A stretch of DNA of 45,750 bases from an uncultured Verrucomicrobiales bacterium (GTDB taxonomy: Bacteria > Verrucomicrobiota > Verrucomicrobiia > Verrucomicrobiales > Akkermansiaceae): NCBI GenBank assembly GCA_937905985.1, contig CALCWC010000095.1, positions 1-45,750 of the forward strand. The letters run 5' to 3'. This document shows, in pieces, positions 9,376-17,563 of this stretch; position 1 is the stretch's first letter, and each line of letters begins with the position of its first letter. Under the pieces are notes generated by a model. That model did not search any database. It saw nothing but the letters and a program-made list of their open reading frames with translations, and was not told where the DNA came from. Made by a program: the position numbers and the translations under genes.

Positions 9376-11013
9376 ATGACTGAAGAGTCTTTTGTTGTGA
9401 AGATGGCATCCAAGCTGGGCCTGGATGAGAAGTTTATCATACCCTACGGCCGCGACAAGGCGAAGGTGGACATAGCGGCCCTGAAAGAGAACCGCAAGCA
9501 GGGGCACCTGATTCTGGTGAGCGCGCTCACGCCCACACCCGCGGGCGAGGGCAAGACCACGGTTTCCATCGGCCTGGCGCAAGGCTTGCAGGCCATCGGC
9601 AAGCGCTCCTGCCTGGCACTGCGCGAGCCCTCCATGGGCCCGGTGTTCGGCCGCAAGGGCGGTGCCACCGGCGGCGGTGCATCCTCCATCACGCCGGGCG
9701 TGAGCATCAACCTGTGCTTCAACGGCGACTTCTCGGCCATTACGGCAGCCAACAACCTCCTTTCCGCGGTGATAGACAACGCGCTGTTCTACCGCACCAC
9801 CAAGCTGGACCAGAACAAGGTGACGTGGAAGCGCGTGATCGACATGAACGACCGCTCGCTGCGCAGCATCGTGGTGGGACTGAACCGCAACGGCGTGCCG
9901 CGCGAGGAGGGCTTCAACATCACCCCGGCATCCGAGGTGATGGCGTGCTTCTGCCTGGCGGAGAGCCTCGATGATCTGCGCCGCCGCATCGACAACATCG
10001 TGGTGGGCTTCACCGCAGAGGACGAGGCTGTATACGCAAAGGAGTTCGGCGTGACGGACTCCATGCTGGCCATCCTGAAAGACGCCATCAACCCGAACCT
10101 GGTGCAGAGCCTGGAGGGCGTGCCGGCGTTCGTGCACGGCGGTCCGTTCGCCAACATCGCGCACGGCTGCAACTCCGTGCTGGCCACGCGCATGGCCCTG
10201 GCCTGCAGCGAGTACACCGTGACGGAGGCCGGATTCGCCTTTGACCTGGGTGCGGAGAAGTTCCTGGACATCAAGTGCCGCCAGAGCGGGCTCTCGCCGG
10301 ATGCCATCGTTATTGTGGCCACCATCCGCGCGCTCAAGATGCACGGCGGGGTCGACAAGAAGCAGCTTGATCCCCCCAATGTGGAAGCCGTGCGCAAGGG
10401 CCTGGAGAACCTGGCCGCGCACATCACCAGCGCCAAGCTCTACAACCGCCCGGTCACCGTGGCCATCAACCTCTTTGCCGCCACCGACACGGAGGAGGAG
10501 ATTGCCGAGGTGAAGAAGCTCTGCGCCGAGATGGGCGTGGGCTGCGCCGTGGCCAACGTCTTCGGCGAGGGTGGCCAGGGTGCCAAGGGGCTCGCCGCCA
10601 CCGTGGCGGAGAGCATTGAGAAGGCCGACAACCCGCCCTTCAAGTGCCTCTACGAGCTGGACATCCCCGTCAAGGAGCGCATGGAGACCATCGCGCGCAA
10701 AATCTACGGCGCGGACGGCGTGGTGCTCACCAAGGCCGCGCTCAAGAAGCTGGACCTCATGGAGCGCAACGGGCTCACCAACCTGCCCGTCTGCATGGCC
10801 AAGACCCAGAACTCCCTGAGTGACGACGCCACCGTGGTGGGCCGCCCGAAGGGCTTTGTCATCACCGTGCGCGACTTCGAGATTGCCAACGGCGCGGGCT
10901 TCCTGGTGGCTCTCACCGGTGACATCCTGCGCATGCCCGCACTGCCGAAGGAGCCCTCCGCCAAGGCCATCAAGGTGGAGGCGGACGGCACCATCACCGG
11001 CATGAAGGGCTAA
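9376..11013 (+). CDS. fhs: Formate--tetrahydrofolate ligase
   Basis: A 545-residue cytosolic enzyme joining formate to tetrahydrofolate at the cost of ATP to give 10-formyltetrahydrofolate, which feeds one-carbon metabolism. The family's ATP loop TPTPAGEGKTT (52-62) and the signature LREPSMGPVFG-KGGATGGG (82-101) are intact. Further conserved blocks are FNGDFSAI, HGGPFANIAHGCNS and EAGFAFDLGAEKFLDIKC. The length is close to the usual 556 residues. It begins MTEESFVVKMASKLG at the ATG 6 bases after the -10 box. A thioredoxin-like gene follows 20 bases after the stop, so they are probably cotranscribed. There are no other acetyl-CoA pathway genes here, so an acetogenic role is not suggested. 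Confidence 0.96.
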   Translation: MTEESFVVKMASKLGLDEKFIIPYGRDKAKVDIAALKENRKQGHLILVSALTPTPAGEGKTTVSIGLAQGLQAIGKRSCLALREPSMGPVFGRKGGATGGGASSITPGVSINLCFNGDFSAITAANNLLSAVIDNALFYRTTKLDQNKVTWKRVIDMNDRSLRSIVVGLNRNGVPREEGFNITPASEVMACFCLAESLDDLRRRIDNIVVGFTAEDEAVYAKEFGVTDSMLAILKDAINPNLVQSLEGVPAFVHGGPFANIAHGCNSVLATRMALACSEYTVTEAGFAFDLGAEKFLDIKCRQSGLSPDAIVIVATIRALKMHGGVDKKQLDPPNVEAVRKGLENLAAHITSAKLYNRPVTVAINLFAATDTEEEIAEVKKLCAEMGVGCAVANVFGEGGQGAKGLAATVAESIEKADNPPFKCLYELDIPVKERMETIARKIYGADGVVLTKAALKKLDLMERNGLTNLPVCMAKTQNSLSDDATVVGRPKGFVITVRDFEIANGAGFLVALTGDILRMPALPKEPSAKAIKVEADGTITGMKG

Positions 11014-11033
11014 GCGCCACACACCGCAGCATC

Positions 11034-12023
11034 ATGAAAACGACACTCTGCATCATCGGCACGCTCCTGACGGCGGGGCTTGCGGCGGCATTGCCGGAAG
11101 CCCCGAGCCTGGAGACCGCCATCCCCGTGGCACAGGCGCAGCACCGCACCATCCTGCTGGATTTCACCGGCAAGGAATGGTGCCCGCCCTGCATCTACCT
11201 GCGCACCAAGATATTCGAGTCCCCGGAGTTCGACAAGCTGACGAAGGACGGCTACCTTCTGGTGGAGGTGGTGTTCCCGCGGCTGCCGGAAGCCGTGGCC
11301 GCCATGCCCAAGGAGCAGCTGGACGCCAACGAGGCCCTGCTCGCCTCCTACAACATCACCGGCGGGTTCCCCACCGTGGTGGTGCATGACGAAAACGGCA
11401 AGCCCTTCGGGGTGATTGCCAGCCCCCGCCAGACTGTGCAGGAGTACGTGGCAGAGCTGGACAAGACGCAGCAGCTGCGCGCCGCGCGAGACGCTGCCTT
11501 CTCCAAGGCGCAGGGCCTGCAGGGGCTGGAGCGCGCCAAAGCCCTGGCGGAGGGCCTGAACGCCATCCCCAAGCTCTGCCGCTACAAGTACCCGGACGTG
11601 GTGCAGGAAATCAGCAGCCTGGACCCCCAGAACACCCTCGGCTACGCACGCTTCATCGCCAACCAGGACGAGCTCAAGCAGCAGCAGAAGGATTTGGAGG
11701 GGCTCCTCAACGCCTTCACCGGCAAATTCTCCCCGCAGGACGTCGCCGCCATGCAGGAGCAGCTGCAGAAATTCCTGGATAACAAAGACCTCTACCCGGA
11801 GGTGTGCCAGGCCGCGCTGCGCGCCATGGGCGACAGCTACTCGTTCATCCGCGGCGACTACAACGCGCTGGTGAAGATGGTGGAGTGCTACCGCCAGGCG
11901 GAGGCCGCCGCGCCGGACACCAAGCTGGCGGAGCGCCTGCGCTCCAACCTGAAGTACTACGACGAGCAGTTCCTCCCCGCCATGAAGAAGGAAATGGAGG
12001 CGCAGCAAAACAAGAAACCCTAA
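11034..12023 (+). CDS. Exported thioredoxin-fold protein
   Basis: A 329-residue protein with an N-terminal signal peptide (MKTTLCIIGTLLTAGLAAA, cleavage near residue 19-22) and a thioredoxin-like domain over about residues 25-155. The redox motif is WCPPC (49-53) in the context TGKEWCPPCIYLRTKIF. The cis-Pro region reads GGFPTVVVHDENG. This is the thiol-disulfide type found in periplasmic thioredoxin-like proteins. Residues 160-329 are helical, rich in Gln, Lys and Glu, with no motif I recognise, perhaps a TPR-like or coiled-coil partner domain. It lies 20 bases after fhs and 3 bases before a small membrane gene, so the three look like an operon. A role in periplasmic disulfide handling is inferred; the substrate is unknown. 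Confidence 0.8.
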   Translation: MKTTLCIIGTLLTAGLAAALPEAPSLETAIPVAQAQHRTILLDFTGKEWCPPCIYLRTKIFESPEFDKLTKDGYLLVEVVFPRLPEAVAAMPKEQLDANEALLASYNITGGFPTVVVHDENGKPFGVIASPRQTVQEYVAELDKTQQLRAARDAAFSKAQGLQGLERAKALAEGLNAIPKLCRYKYPDVVQEISSLDPQNTLGYARFIANQDELKQQQKDLEGLLNAFTGKFSPQDVAAMQEQLQKFLDNKDLYPEVCQAALRAMGDSYSFIRGDYNALVKMVECYRQAEAAAPDTKLAERLRSNLKYYDEQFLPAMKKEMEAQQNKKP

Positions 12024-12026
12024 GCC

Positions 12027-12284
12027 ATGCTGAACACCCTTTGCCAGATTGCCGGCACACTTGCCGATGCCGCCCCCGCTGCCGAGCCCAACACCATCTT
12101 CGGTATCGACGCCTCCACCCTGGGTGGCGGCGGCGCGGCCGCGGTCTTCGGCGCGGCGTGGTTTTTCTTCCGCGTCATCCGCAAGATCATCGGCACGCTC
12201 TTCATGCTCTGCGTGGTCTACCTGGTAGCCAAAACCGCCTTCGGCATCGACATCGCGCAGTACATCACCCCGCTGTTCAAGTGA
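12027..12284 (+). CDS. Small membrane protein of unknown function
   Basis: An 85-residue protein starting 3 bases after the stop of the thioredoxin-like gene, which suggests translational coupling. Residues 1-28 are weakly hydrophobic and could be a signal or a periplasmic tail. Residues 33-50 (GGGGAAAVFGAAWFFFR) and 54-70 (IIGTLFMLCVVYLVAKT) are probable membrane segments separated by a short basic turn (RVIRK). No family was recognised. Its place directly behind an exported thioredoxin-fold protein suggests a membrane partner for that protein, but that is only context. Confidence 0.65.
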   Translation: MLNTLCQIAGTLADAAPAAEPNTIFGIDASTLGGGGAAAVFGAAWFFFRVIRKIIGTLFMLCVVYLVAKTAFGIDIAQYITPLFK

Positions 12285-12368
12285 GGCAACCGCCCGTGCA
12301 TTCACCCCCCCCTTCCATTGAAAAAACTTTTCGCAAATATGATGGAAGCGATGCAATATCGATCATGA

Positions 12369-12596
12369 ACAACGCCGATAGAGGTGGATTACGTAGCCCG
12401 CAAAGGCAGGACCGTCTCCTACTTCCAAGTGAGCGAAAGCATTCTTGAACCCGCCACACGGGAGCGGGAGCTCGCATCCCTGCGCGCCATCCGCGACAAC
12501 CACCCCAAATTCATTCTCACGCGCGACCATTCCACCGCCAACTACGGCGGCATCCGCCATGTCAACATGGTGCGCTGGCTCTTGGGGGAGGAATAG
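12369..12596 (+). pseudogene. C-terminal remnant of a DUF4143-type AAA ATPase
   Basis: The frame open from 12369 encodes about 75 residues matching the C-terminal end of the family of AAA ATPases with a DUF4143 domain. Recognisable pieces are IEVDYVARKG, YFQVSESI, ERELASLRAIRDNHPKFILT and the closing YGGIRHVNMVRWLLGEE. The full family is around 400 residues, so the ATPase part is missing. An in-frame TGA lies at 12366-12368, just before the remnant. A GTG at 12384 could start a 70-residue product, but nothing suggests it is functional. It sits between two convergent operons and is probably a relic of a deleted accessory gene. Confidence 0.7.
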
Positions 12597-12610
12597 GGGC
12601 GGCCCCTGCC

Positions 12611-13171
12611 CTATCTCCACTGGGAGAGGCGCTGGAGCTTCTTCTTGAGCGTGATTTTGGCGGCGGAGGACACGCGGTCCACAAAGAGGAAGCCGTCCAG
12701 GTGGTCGCACTCGTGCTGCAGGCAGCGCGCCAGCAGGCCGCCGCAGTCGATTTCCAGCACAGAGCCGTCCAGCTGGGTCAGCGTGGCCTTCACGTGGTCC
12801 GGGCGGCTGACGTTGGAGCGGATGTCATGCACGCTGAGGCAGCCCTCCTTGAAGAGCTGCTGCTTGCCGTAGGGCTCCAGCGTGGGGTTGATGAAGACCA
12901 GGGGCATGATATCCGCCACGGGGCGGACCTCGCCGTTGATGATGGCGGTTTCCGGCTCCTCGCCCTCGTCGGGTTCGTCGTCTTGGGTATCAATGACGAC
13001 GAGGCGGAGGTTGACGCCGACCTGCGGCGCGGCGAGGCCGATGCCGTTGGCCTCGTACATGGTTTCCAGCATATTGGCAGCGAGCTCGCGGAGGGAGTCG
13101 TCCACCGCTTCCACGGGCTTGCTCACAGCGCGGAGCACGGGGTCGCCGTATTGTTTGATATCAAGCAGCAT
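12611..13171 (-). CDS. def: Peptide deformylase
   Basis: A 186-residue metalloenzyme that removes the formyl group from the initiator methionine of new proteins. The three family motifs are intact: GIGLAAPQVG (43-52), EGCLSV (109-114, metal-binding Cys111) and QHECDHLDG (152-160, metal-binding His153 and His157 with catalytic Glu154). Residues 61-90 include an acidic insertion (DDEPDEGEEPE) on the loop before the second motif. That makes it a little longer than the E. coli enzyme (169 residues). It starts 15 bases after the rseP stop on the same strand, so it is probably the last gene of that operon. The usual partner fmt is not in the window. Confidence 0.95.
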   Translation of the reverse strand: MLLDIKQYGDPVLRAVSKPVEAVDDSLRELAANMLETMYEANGIGLAAPQVGVNLRLVVIDTQDDEPDEGEEPETAIINGEVRPVADIMPLVFINPTLEPYGKQQLFKEGCLSVHDIRSNVSRPDHVKATLTQLDGSVLEIDCGGLLARCLQHECDHLDGFLFVDRVSSAAKITLKKKLQRLSQWR

Positions 13172-13186
13172 GGCAGGTAAAAGAGG

Positions 13187-14635
13187 TTAGGGTTGAGTGG
13201 CGGAGAAAACGGGAGTGGGCAGCTTCTCCATGGCCTCCTCCTTGCCGCCGCTCACCATGTCGCCCACGTCCTTGAAGGTGACGAAAAGGAAGAAAGCGAA
13301 GAGGAGGAAGAGGAAGCCCCCCTGGATCCAATCCAGGATTTTGCCGCTGACGGGGCGGCCGGCAATGAGCTCTGCAAAGCCCAGCACCACGTGCCCGCCG
13401 TCCACAATGGGCAGCGGCAGGATGTTGAGCACAGCCAGGTTCACGTTGATCACCACGGCAAACCACAGGAAAAGCAGCCAGCCGTATTCCGCGTTGAGCA
13501 TCTTGTACAGGTAGTTGCCAATGCCTACGGGGCCGGAGAGATGCTCCATGCCCACGCTGCTGCCGGGGGCAGCCACCTTGGCCATGGTGTCGCCCATCCA
13601 CTTGAGGCTCTGGTTGACCTGCGCCTGCGGGGAGGGGTGCTCCAGGCGGATGGCGCCCTCAGGCTGCCCCCAGGCGAAGCCGAGGATGGGCTGGGCGCCC
13701 TCCTTGCCCTGCCAGTTTTGGGGGATGGCGGCGGTGATGTGCACGCTCAGTGCGGAGCCGTCCTTGTTGGCAAGGGCCAGCTGGATTTCCTGGCCCTTGG
13801 CGGCTTCCTGAATGACAGCGAGGGGCGTGTGGACGCGGTTACCGTTGAGGTGGGTGACCACCTGCCCCTCCTGCAGCCCGGCGGCCGCGGCGGGGGAGTT
13901 GGGGAACACCTTGCCCACCACGCACGGTACGGCGGGCAGAATGCCCACCTGGCGCATGCCGCCGCGCTGCCACCACTTGGTTTCCGGCAGACGGTAGCCG
14001 CACTGCAGCTGCATGTGGTTCACGGTGCCGTCCTCCGCGGTGCGGTCGATGTCGAAGGTGATGGTCTCATGCTCGCTGAGGGCGACGAGTTCGCGCACGC
14101 CCTCCATGTTGCCGGCCCACTTGTGCACGGGTGTTCCATCCACAGCGGTAATGACGTCACCGGGCAGAATCCCGGCCTGGGCGGCGGGGGAATCCGGCGG
14201 CACCATGCCCACCATCGTGGTGTCGATATCGCCCACGGGCTTGCCCGTGCACCACACGATGACCGCAAACACATAGGCCAGCAGCAATGAGAAAACGGGG
14301 CCGGCAGCGGCGATGATAATCTTGTCCAGCGCCTTGAGGGGCTTCAGGTCCTTGGGCGCGTTCGCCTCACCCTCGATGGCCTGCATATCCTCCAACTGCG
14401 GGAGGGAGACGAAACCGCCGGCGGGAATCCAGCCGAGGCCGTACTGCACGCCGTTGATGGTCTTTTTCCAAATGGGTTTGCCGAACCAAATCTGGAAGCG
14501 GTCGATGTGCGCGCCGCGCCATTTGCCGGCAAGGAAGTGCCCCAGCTCATGCACGAATATCATCACGTTGAAAAACATGACGACCAGAAAGATGAGCCAG
14601 GCGGTGTTCAGGAAGGAAAGGAAGGAGTCCAGCAT
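13187..14635 (-). CDS. rseP: RIP-type site-2 zinc metalloprotease RseP
   Basis: A 482-residue inner-membrane protease of the RseP/site-2 family, which cuts transmembrane helices of anti-sigma factors or leftover signal peptides. The first membrane segment carries the zinc site HELGH (29-33; VMIFVHELGHFLAGKW). The C-terminal segment holds the third ligand motif NILPLPIVDGGH (404-415). Two PDZ-like regions lie between, visible as DSPAAQAGILPGDVITAVDG and FPNSPAAAAGLQEGQVVTHL. A last membrane helix (GGFLFLLFAFFLFVTF) follows. It is about 30 residues longer than E. coli RseP (450). It has its own promoter and is followed by def 15 bases downstream. No RseA/RpoE homologue is nearby, so the substrate is not shown by context. 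Confidence 0.94.
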   Translation of the reverse strand: MLDSFLSFLNTAWLIFLVVMFFNVMIFVHELGHFLAGKWRGAHIDRFQIWFGKPIWKKTINGVQYGLGWIPAGGFVSLPQLEDMQAIEGEANAPKDLKPLKALDKIIIAAAGPVFSLLLAYVFAVIVWCTGKPVGDIDTTMVGMVPPDSPAAQAGILPGDVITAVDGTPVHKWAGNMEGVRELVALSEHETITFDIDRTAEDGTVNHMQLQCGYRLPETKWWQRGGMRQVGILPAVPCVVGKVFPNSPAAAAGLQEGQVVTHLNGNRVHTPLAVIQEAAKGQEIQLALANKDGSALSVHITAAIPQNWQGKEGAQPILGFAWGQPEGAIRLEHPSPQAQVNQSLKWMGDTMAKVAAPGSSVGMEHLSGPVGIGNYLYKMLNAEYGWLLFLWFAVVINVNLAVLNILPLPIVDGGHVVLGFAELIAGRPVSGKILDWIQGGFLFLLFAFFLFVTFKDVGDMVSGGKEEAMEKLPTPVFSATQP

Positions 14636-14650
14636 GGGTGTATAGGGGGC

Positions 14651-14679
14651 ATGATACCCGCACTCCCACGCGCGCGCAA
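14651..14679 (-). promoter_or_regulatory. Predicted promoter of rseP-def
   Basis: On the minus strand: TTGCGC (14674-14679), a 17-base spacer, TATCAT (14651-14656), then 15 bases to the rseP ATG. It lies in the 51-base gap after the upstream membrane-protein gene, so rseP-def can be expressed separately. Confidence 0.5.
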
Positions 14680-14686
14680 GGGCGGG

Positions 14687-16108
14687 TCATGACATAATGC
14701 GCGGCAGAAGGCGGCGGATATCCGGCAGCTTGGGTTCCGGCGCGGGCGCGTCCTCCCGCGCCGGTACGGAGATGTCCGCCTTCTGGTTGGCGGCGTAGGG
14801 CTGCAGGTAGTAGCAGCGGCGCAGCAGCAGGCGGCGGCGGTGCGCGGCATTGTCCGGCTCAAACCAAAGCTCCACGGCCACGCCCGTGTACTCGCTGCCC
14901 TTGCCCTCCCACACGACAAAGAGCGGCGTGTTCTCCGGGAAGAGGTGGTTGAGATGGTTGTTGGCGCGCGCCCAGTCGCTCAGCGAGCCCGGCAGGTCAT
15001 GCCGGAAGAGCTTGCCCTTCTTCTCGGAATAGCGCGCGGGCATGGTGAAGGTGCGCAGGATGAAGTTGTCCTCCATGCGGCGGAAAAAGATTTGCAGGGT
15101 TCCCGGCTCATGCGGGTTGACGTAGAATTCGGCCTGGTAGCAGCCATCTTGCGCGGGCGGGCTGCACAGGCGCATTTCCGGGTTGGTGCCGGGAATGGTC
15201 TGGTTCACGTTGAGCATGCGCAGCAGCGTCTCGTGCGTGGGGTCCTTGGCCAGCGGCGCCATGCGGTCGTCCACCGTCTTGATGGCCGCATTGAGCGCCT
15301 TGGTGGCGGTTTCCACATGTGGCACGCCGCGCCACGCCAGCAGCAGGTAGTGGTCGCGCCCCAAATCCAGGGCCACATCAGATACATGGGTCTTCGTGTC
15401 GTCCAGCGGCACGGGCTCGCCGGGCTTGGCCACCTTGAATCCCCCGGGCAGCTTGGAACCGCCCACCAGGCGGCGGAAAGCCGCATGCACCAGGCCCGGC
15501 GTACCGGAGACGGTGGGCGGCAGGAACACCAGATGCCCCGGCTTGGAGTAGAAGGTGTCGTCCTCCTCGTTGGGCTCCCAGCGGGGCGAGCGGTCGATGT
15601 AGGATTTGAGCAGGTTCTCGTGGTCGTTCTCCAGCTTGGTGAGGTTGGGGGCATCCACCAGGCGGTTCTCCGGCAGGTTGTCCGTGGAGACGGGAAGGGC
15701 GAGCCCGGAGGGGCCGAGCAGCGTCTCGTTGGGCTTGTGCTGGGTATCGGTGGTTTGGATGGGTTCCAGAGCCTGCGGCACGGGCGGGGGAGGCACATCT
15801 GCCACCAGCGCCAGCAGTACAAACGCCCCCGCGGCGCAGCACCACACGCCCGCCCAGGCGGCCAGCTGACCCAGCGCGCGCAGGTTGTGCAGCTTGGACA
15901 TCTGCACCGCCATGGTCACCAGTGTCACCAGCAGGGAAAGCCCCACCGCCGCCAGGATGCCCGCGCCGAAGTACGGAACAAGCCCCTCCAGCACCTGCGG
16001 GAGCCTGTTCGGGAAGAGGAGCGGCACGCAGCAGAGCAGCGCGGCGGAGGCGCATGCCATGTGGATGCGGGAGGGCTCCAGGCGGGTGATGATGCGTTCC
16101 GTGTTCAC
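14687..16108 (-). CDS. Membrane protein of unknown function with a large soluble domain
   Basis: A 473-residue protein I do not recognise. Three hydrophobic segments lie near the N-terminus (about 15-33, 47-69 and 80-103). After a proline-rich linker (DVPPPPVP, 104-111), about 360 residues form a soluble domain. That domain has many aromatic and charged residues, several prolines and no catalytic motif I can name. The end is basic (RRLLLRRCYYLQPY). The start is a GTG that overlaps the stop of the upstream ankyrin-like gene by 4 bases (GTGA), so the two are translationally coupled. rseP follows 51 bases downstream. The domain's side of the membrane cannot be decided from sequence; with an odd number of segments it could be periplasmic. 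Confidence 0.7.
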   Translation of the reverse strand: MNTERIITRLEPSRIHMACASAALLCCVPLLFPNRLPQVLEGLVPYFGAGILAAVGLSLLVTLVTMAVQMSKLHNLRALGQLAAWAGVWCCAAGAFVLLALVADVPPPPVPQALEPIQTTDTQHKPNETLLGPSGLALPVSTDNLPENRLVDAPNLTKLENDHENLLKSYIDRSPRWEPNEEDDTFYSKPGHLVFLPPTVSGTPGLVHAAFRRLVGGSKLPGGFKVAKPGEPVPLDDTKTHVSDVALDLGRDHYLLLAWRGVPHVETATKALNAAIKTVDDRMAPLAKDPTHETLLRMLNVNQTIPGTNPEMRLCSPPAQDGCYQAEFYVNPHEPGTLQIFFRRMEDNFILRTFTMPARYSEKKGKLFRHDLPGSLSDWARANNHLNHLFPENTPLFVVWEGKGSEYTGVAVELWFEPDNAAHRRRLLLRRCYYLQPYAANQKADISVPAREDAPAPEPKLPDIRRLLPRIMS

Positions 16109-17409
16109 GGTTGTTGCGGCTGCGGCGCGGGGTGCGTCGGGAAATAGGTGTCGTACTGCGCCAGGATGTGGGAGAGGATGCAGCGCCTTGGCGCGGGCTC
16201 GTCAATTTCCTCGTAGCGGAATCTCAGGTTGAGGGCATCGTCATCCGATACCGCCAAGCGGCCGTCCTGAACCATGCTCTCCAGCATGGCGGCATGCAGC
16301 GGGCACGGCGTTCCCTCAAGGGAACGCATGCATTCCGCGGCGCGCAGGATGGCGGCGGGGTCCAGCTCCTGCCAGTTGCCGTGGTACACGGCATCATCCA
16401 CGCGGTAGGCTTCCGCCAGGCGCTCGAACGGGGTGGCGGGTTCGCCGGCCAACTCCGGCAGGTGGCGCCCGCCGCGCAGCTGCAGCAGCAGTTCCATGGC
16501 AGCGCACGCGGCATCGGGGTCGTATGCCTTGGCCAGGCGTTCCAGTTCCGGCTTTGCACCGGGGCCTTCCTGGTACACCAGCAGGTGCAGCAGCACGCGC
16601 ACGGGGCGCGCCGCCGCGCAGTCTATCATGTCCTCCTTGCTGGCGGGCAGCATGGATGCCAGCTTGTCCAGGGCGGTGCGGATGTTCGCCACGTTGGGGG
16701 TCCAGCGGGTATCCTGCAGGGCTTGGAGCAGCGCAAGCGGCACGGTCTGCATCATCTGCTCGCCGTGTTGCCAGAGCGGCAGGGAATCGATGAAGTCCGC
16801 CGCCTTTTCCGCATCCGCCGCGCGCATCACCTCCAGTGCGTCCGCCAATGCGGCGGCATCCTCCCCGGCAATCTCGCTGCAGCCCAGCAGTTTCTCCACC
16901 AGGGCGCGGCACCGCCCGTAGGCGGGTTTGCAGTAGCGCCTGGACAAGTATCCGGGGTCGCCGAGGGAGACGGCATAGGGCATCCGCGCCTGAGCGGCGC
17001 GCAGGGAGAGGTAGTGCAGGAATTCCGTGTGCCCGGCGGGAATGCGCACCGCAAGCTCCGTTGGCAGCAGGTTGTCCCGGCGCAGCCTTTCCACCCAATC
17101 GGGGTTCGCGTGCAGGAAGAAGAGCGCGTTGCACCCCTGGTTGTTCTCCCGCAGGGGGTCTGCACCGCCTGCCAGCAGTTGGAACACCTCGTCCTCTGCC
17201 TCCTTCCACACCTCCGGCGGCACGGGGCTGCTAATGCGCATCAGGCCATTCAGGCGCATGGCTGCGCGGATGAGCGGCGTGTTGCCGTCCGCATCCACCA
17301 CCTCATCCACGGCCACCGCCGCGGGGGCAGCCGCGGGCGCCTCCTGCGCGGGCGCACCCGCGGGAATGAGCAGCACTGCTGCGGCACACACTGTAAACGC
17401 TTCCCTCAC
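16105..17409 (-). CDS. Exported ankyrin-repeat-like protein
   Basis: A 434-residue protein with a signal peptide (MREAFTVCAAAVLLIPAGAPAQ, cleavage near 21) and an Ala/Pro-rich linker. Ankyrin-like repeats follow: DADGNTPLIRAAM (39-51) and LLAGGADPLRENNQGCNAL (78-96). The rest is helical and rich in Leu and Ala with scattered Cys, perhaps degenerate ankyrin or HEAT-like repeats. Such proteins usually bind other proteins. The chosen start is a GTG at 17409, placed 5 bases after a TATAGT box. It is coupled by a 4-base overlap to the following membrane protein, so the pair probably acts together in the envelope. No enzyme activity is suggested. Confidence 0.7.
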   Translation of the reverse strand: MREAFTVCAAAVLLIPAGAPAQEAPAAAPAAVAVDEVVDADGNTPLIRAAMRLNGLMRISSPVPPEVWKEAEDEVFQLLAGGADPLRENNQGCNALFFLHANPDWVERLRRDNLLPTELAVRIPAGHTEFLHYLSLRAAQARMPYAVSLGDPGYLSRRYCKPAYGRCRALVEKLLGCSEIAGEDAAALADALEVMRAADAEKAADFIDSLPLWQHGEQMMQTVPLALLQALQDTRWTPNVANIRTALDKLASMLPASKEDMIDCAAARPVRVLLHLLVYQEGPGAKPELERLAKAYDPDAACAAMELLLQLRGGRHLPELAGEPATPFERLAEAYRVDDAVYHGNWQELDPAAILRAAECMRSLEGTPCPLHAAMLESMVQDGRLAVSDDDALNLRFRYEEIDEPAPRRCILSHILAQYDTYFPTHPAPQPQQP

Positions 17410-17414
17410 GCTCC

Positions 17415-17446
17415 ACTATACTGTAGGCAAACCCGTGGAATGTCAA
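17415..17446 (-). promoter_or_regulatory. Predicted promoter of the ankyrin-like operon
   Basis: On the minus strand: TTGACA (17441-17446) and TATAGT (17415-17420), with a long 20-base spacer, then 5 bases to the GTG at 17409. The boxes are good but the spacing is not, so one of them may be coincidental. Confidence 0.35.
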
Positions 17447-17515
17447 TAAGATTTCCGCATGCACACACGCTCTCCGGGTGGAGCGGGGGGAGGCCCGCCG
17501 CATTTTTCATTTTTT

Positions 17516-17563
17516 TGAAAAAAAGTTTGTGCATTTCCCCGAACTCATGCTTATATGGGTATG
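17516..17563 (+). promoter_or_regulatory. Shared promoter element, copy 1
   Basis: An A-tract (TGAAAAAAAG) leads into TTGTGC (17527-17532), an 18-base spacer and TTATAT (17551-17556), 4 bases before the ATG at 17561. From 17516 to 17563 it matches the copy before the next gene (18353-18400) at all but three positions. A diverged copy lies at about 21291-21336 on the other strand. Confidence 0.65.

Noticed and set aside
11804..12448. A 214-codon plus-strand frame across the end of the thioredoxin-like gene
   Set aside because: It is out of frame with two well-supported coding genes and rich in Arg/Gly/His as expected for a shifted frame.
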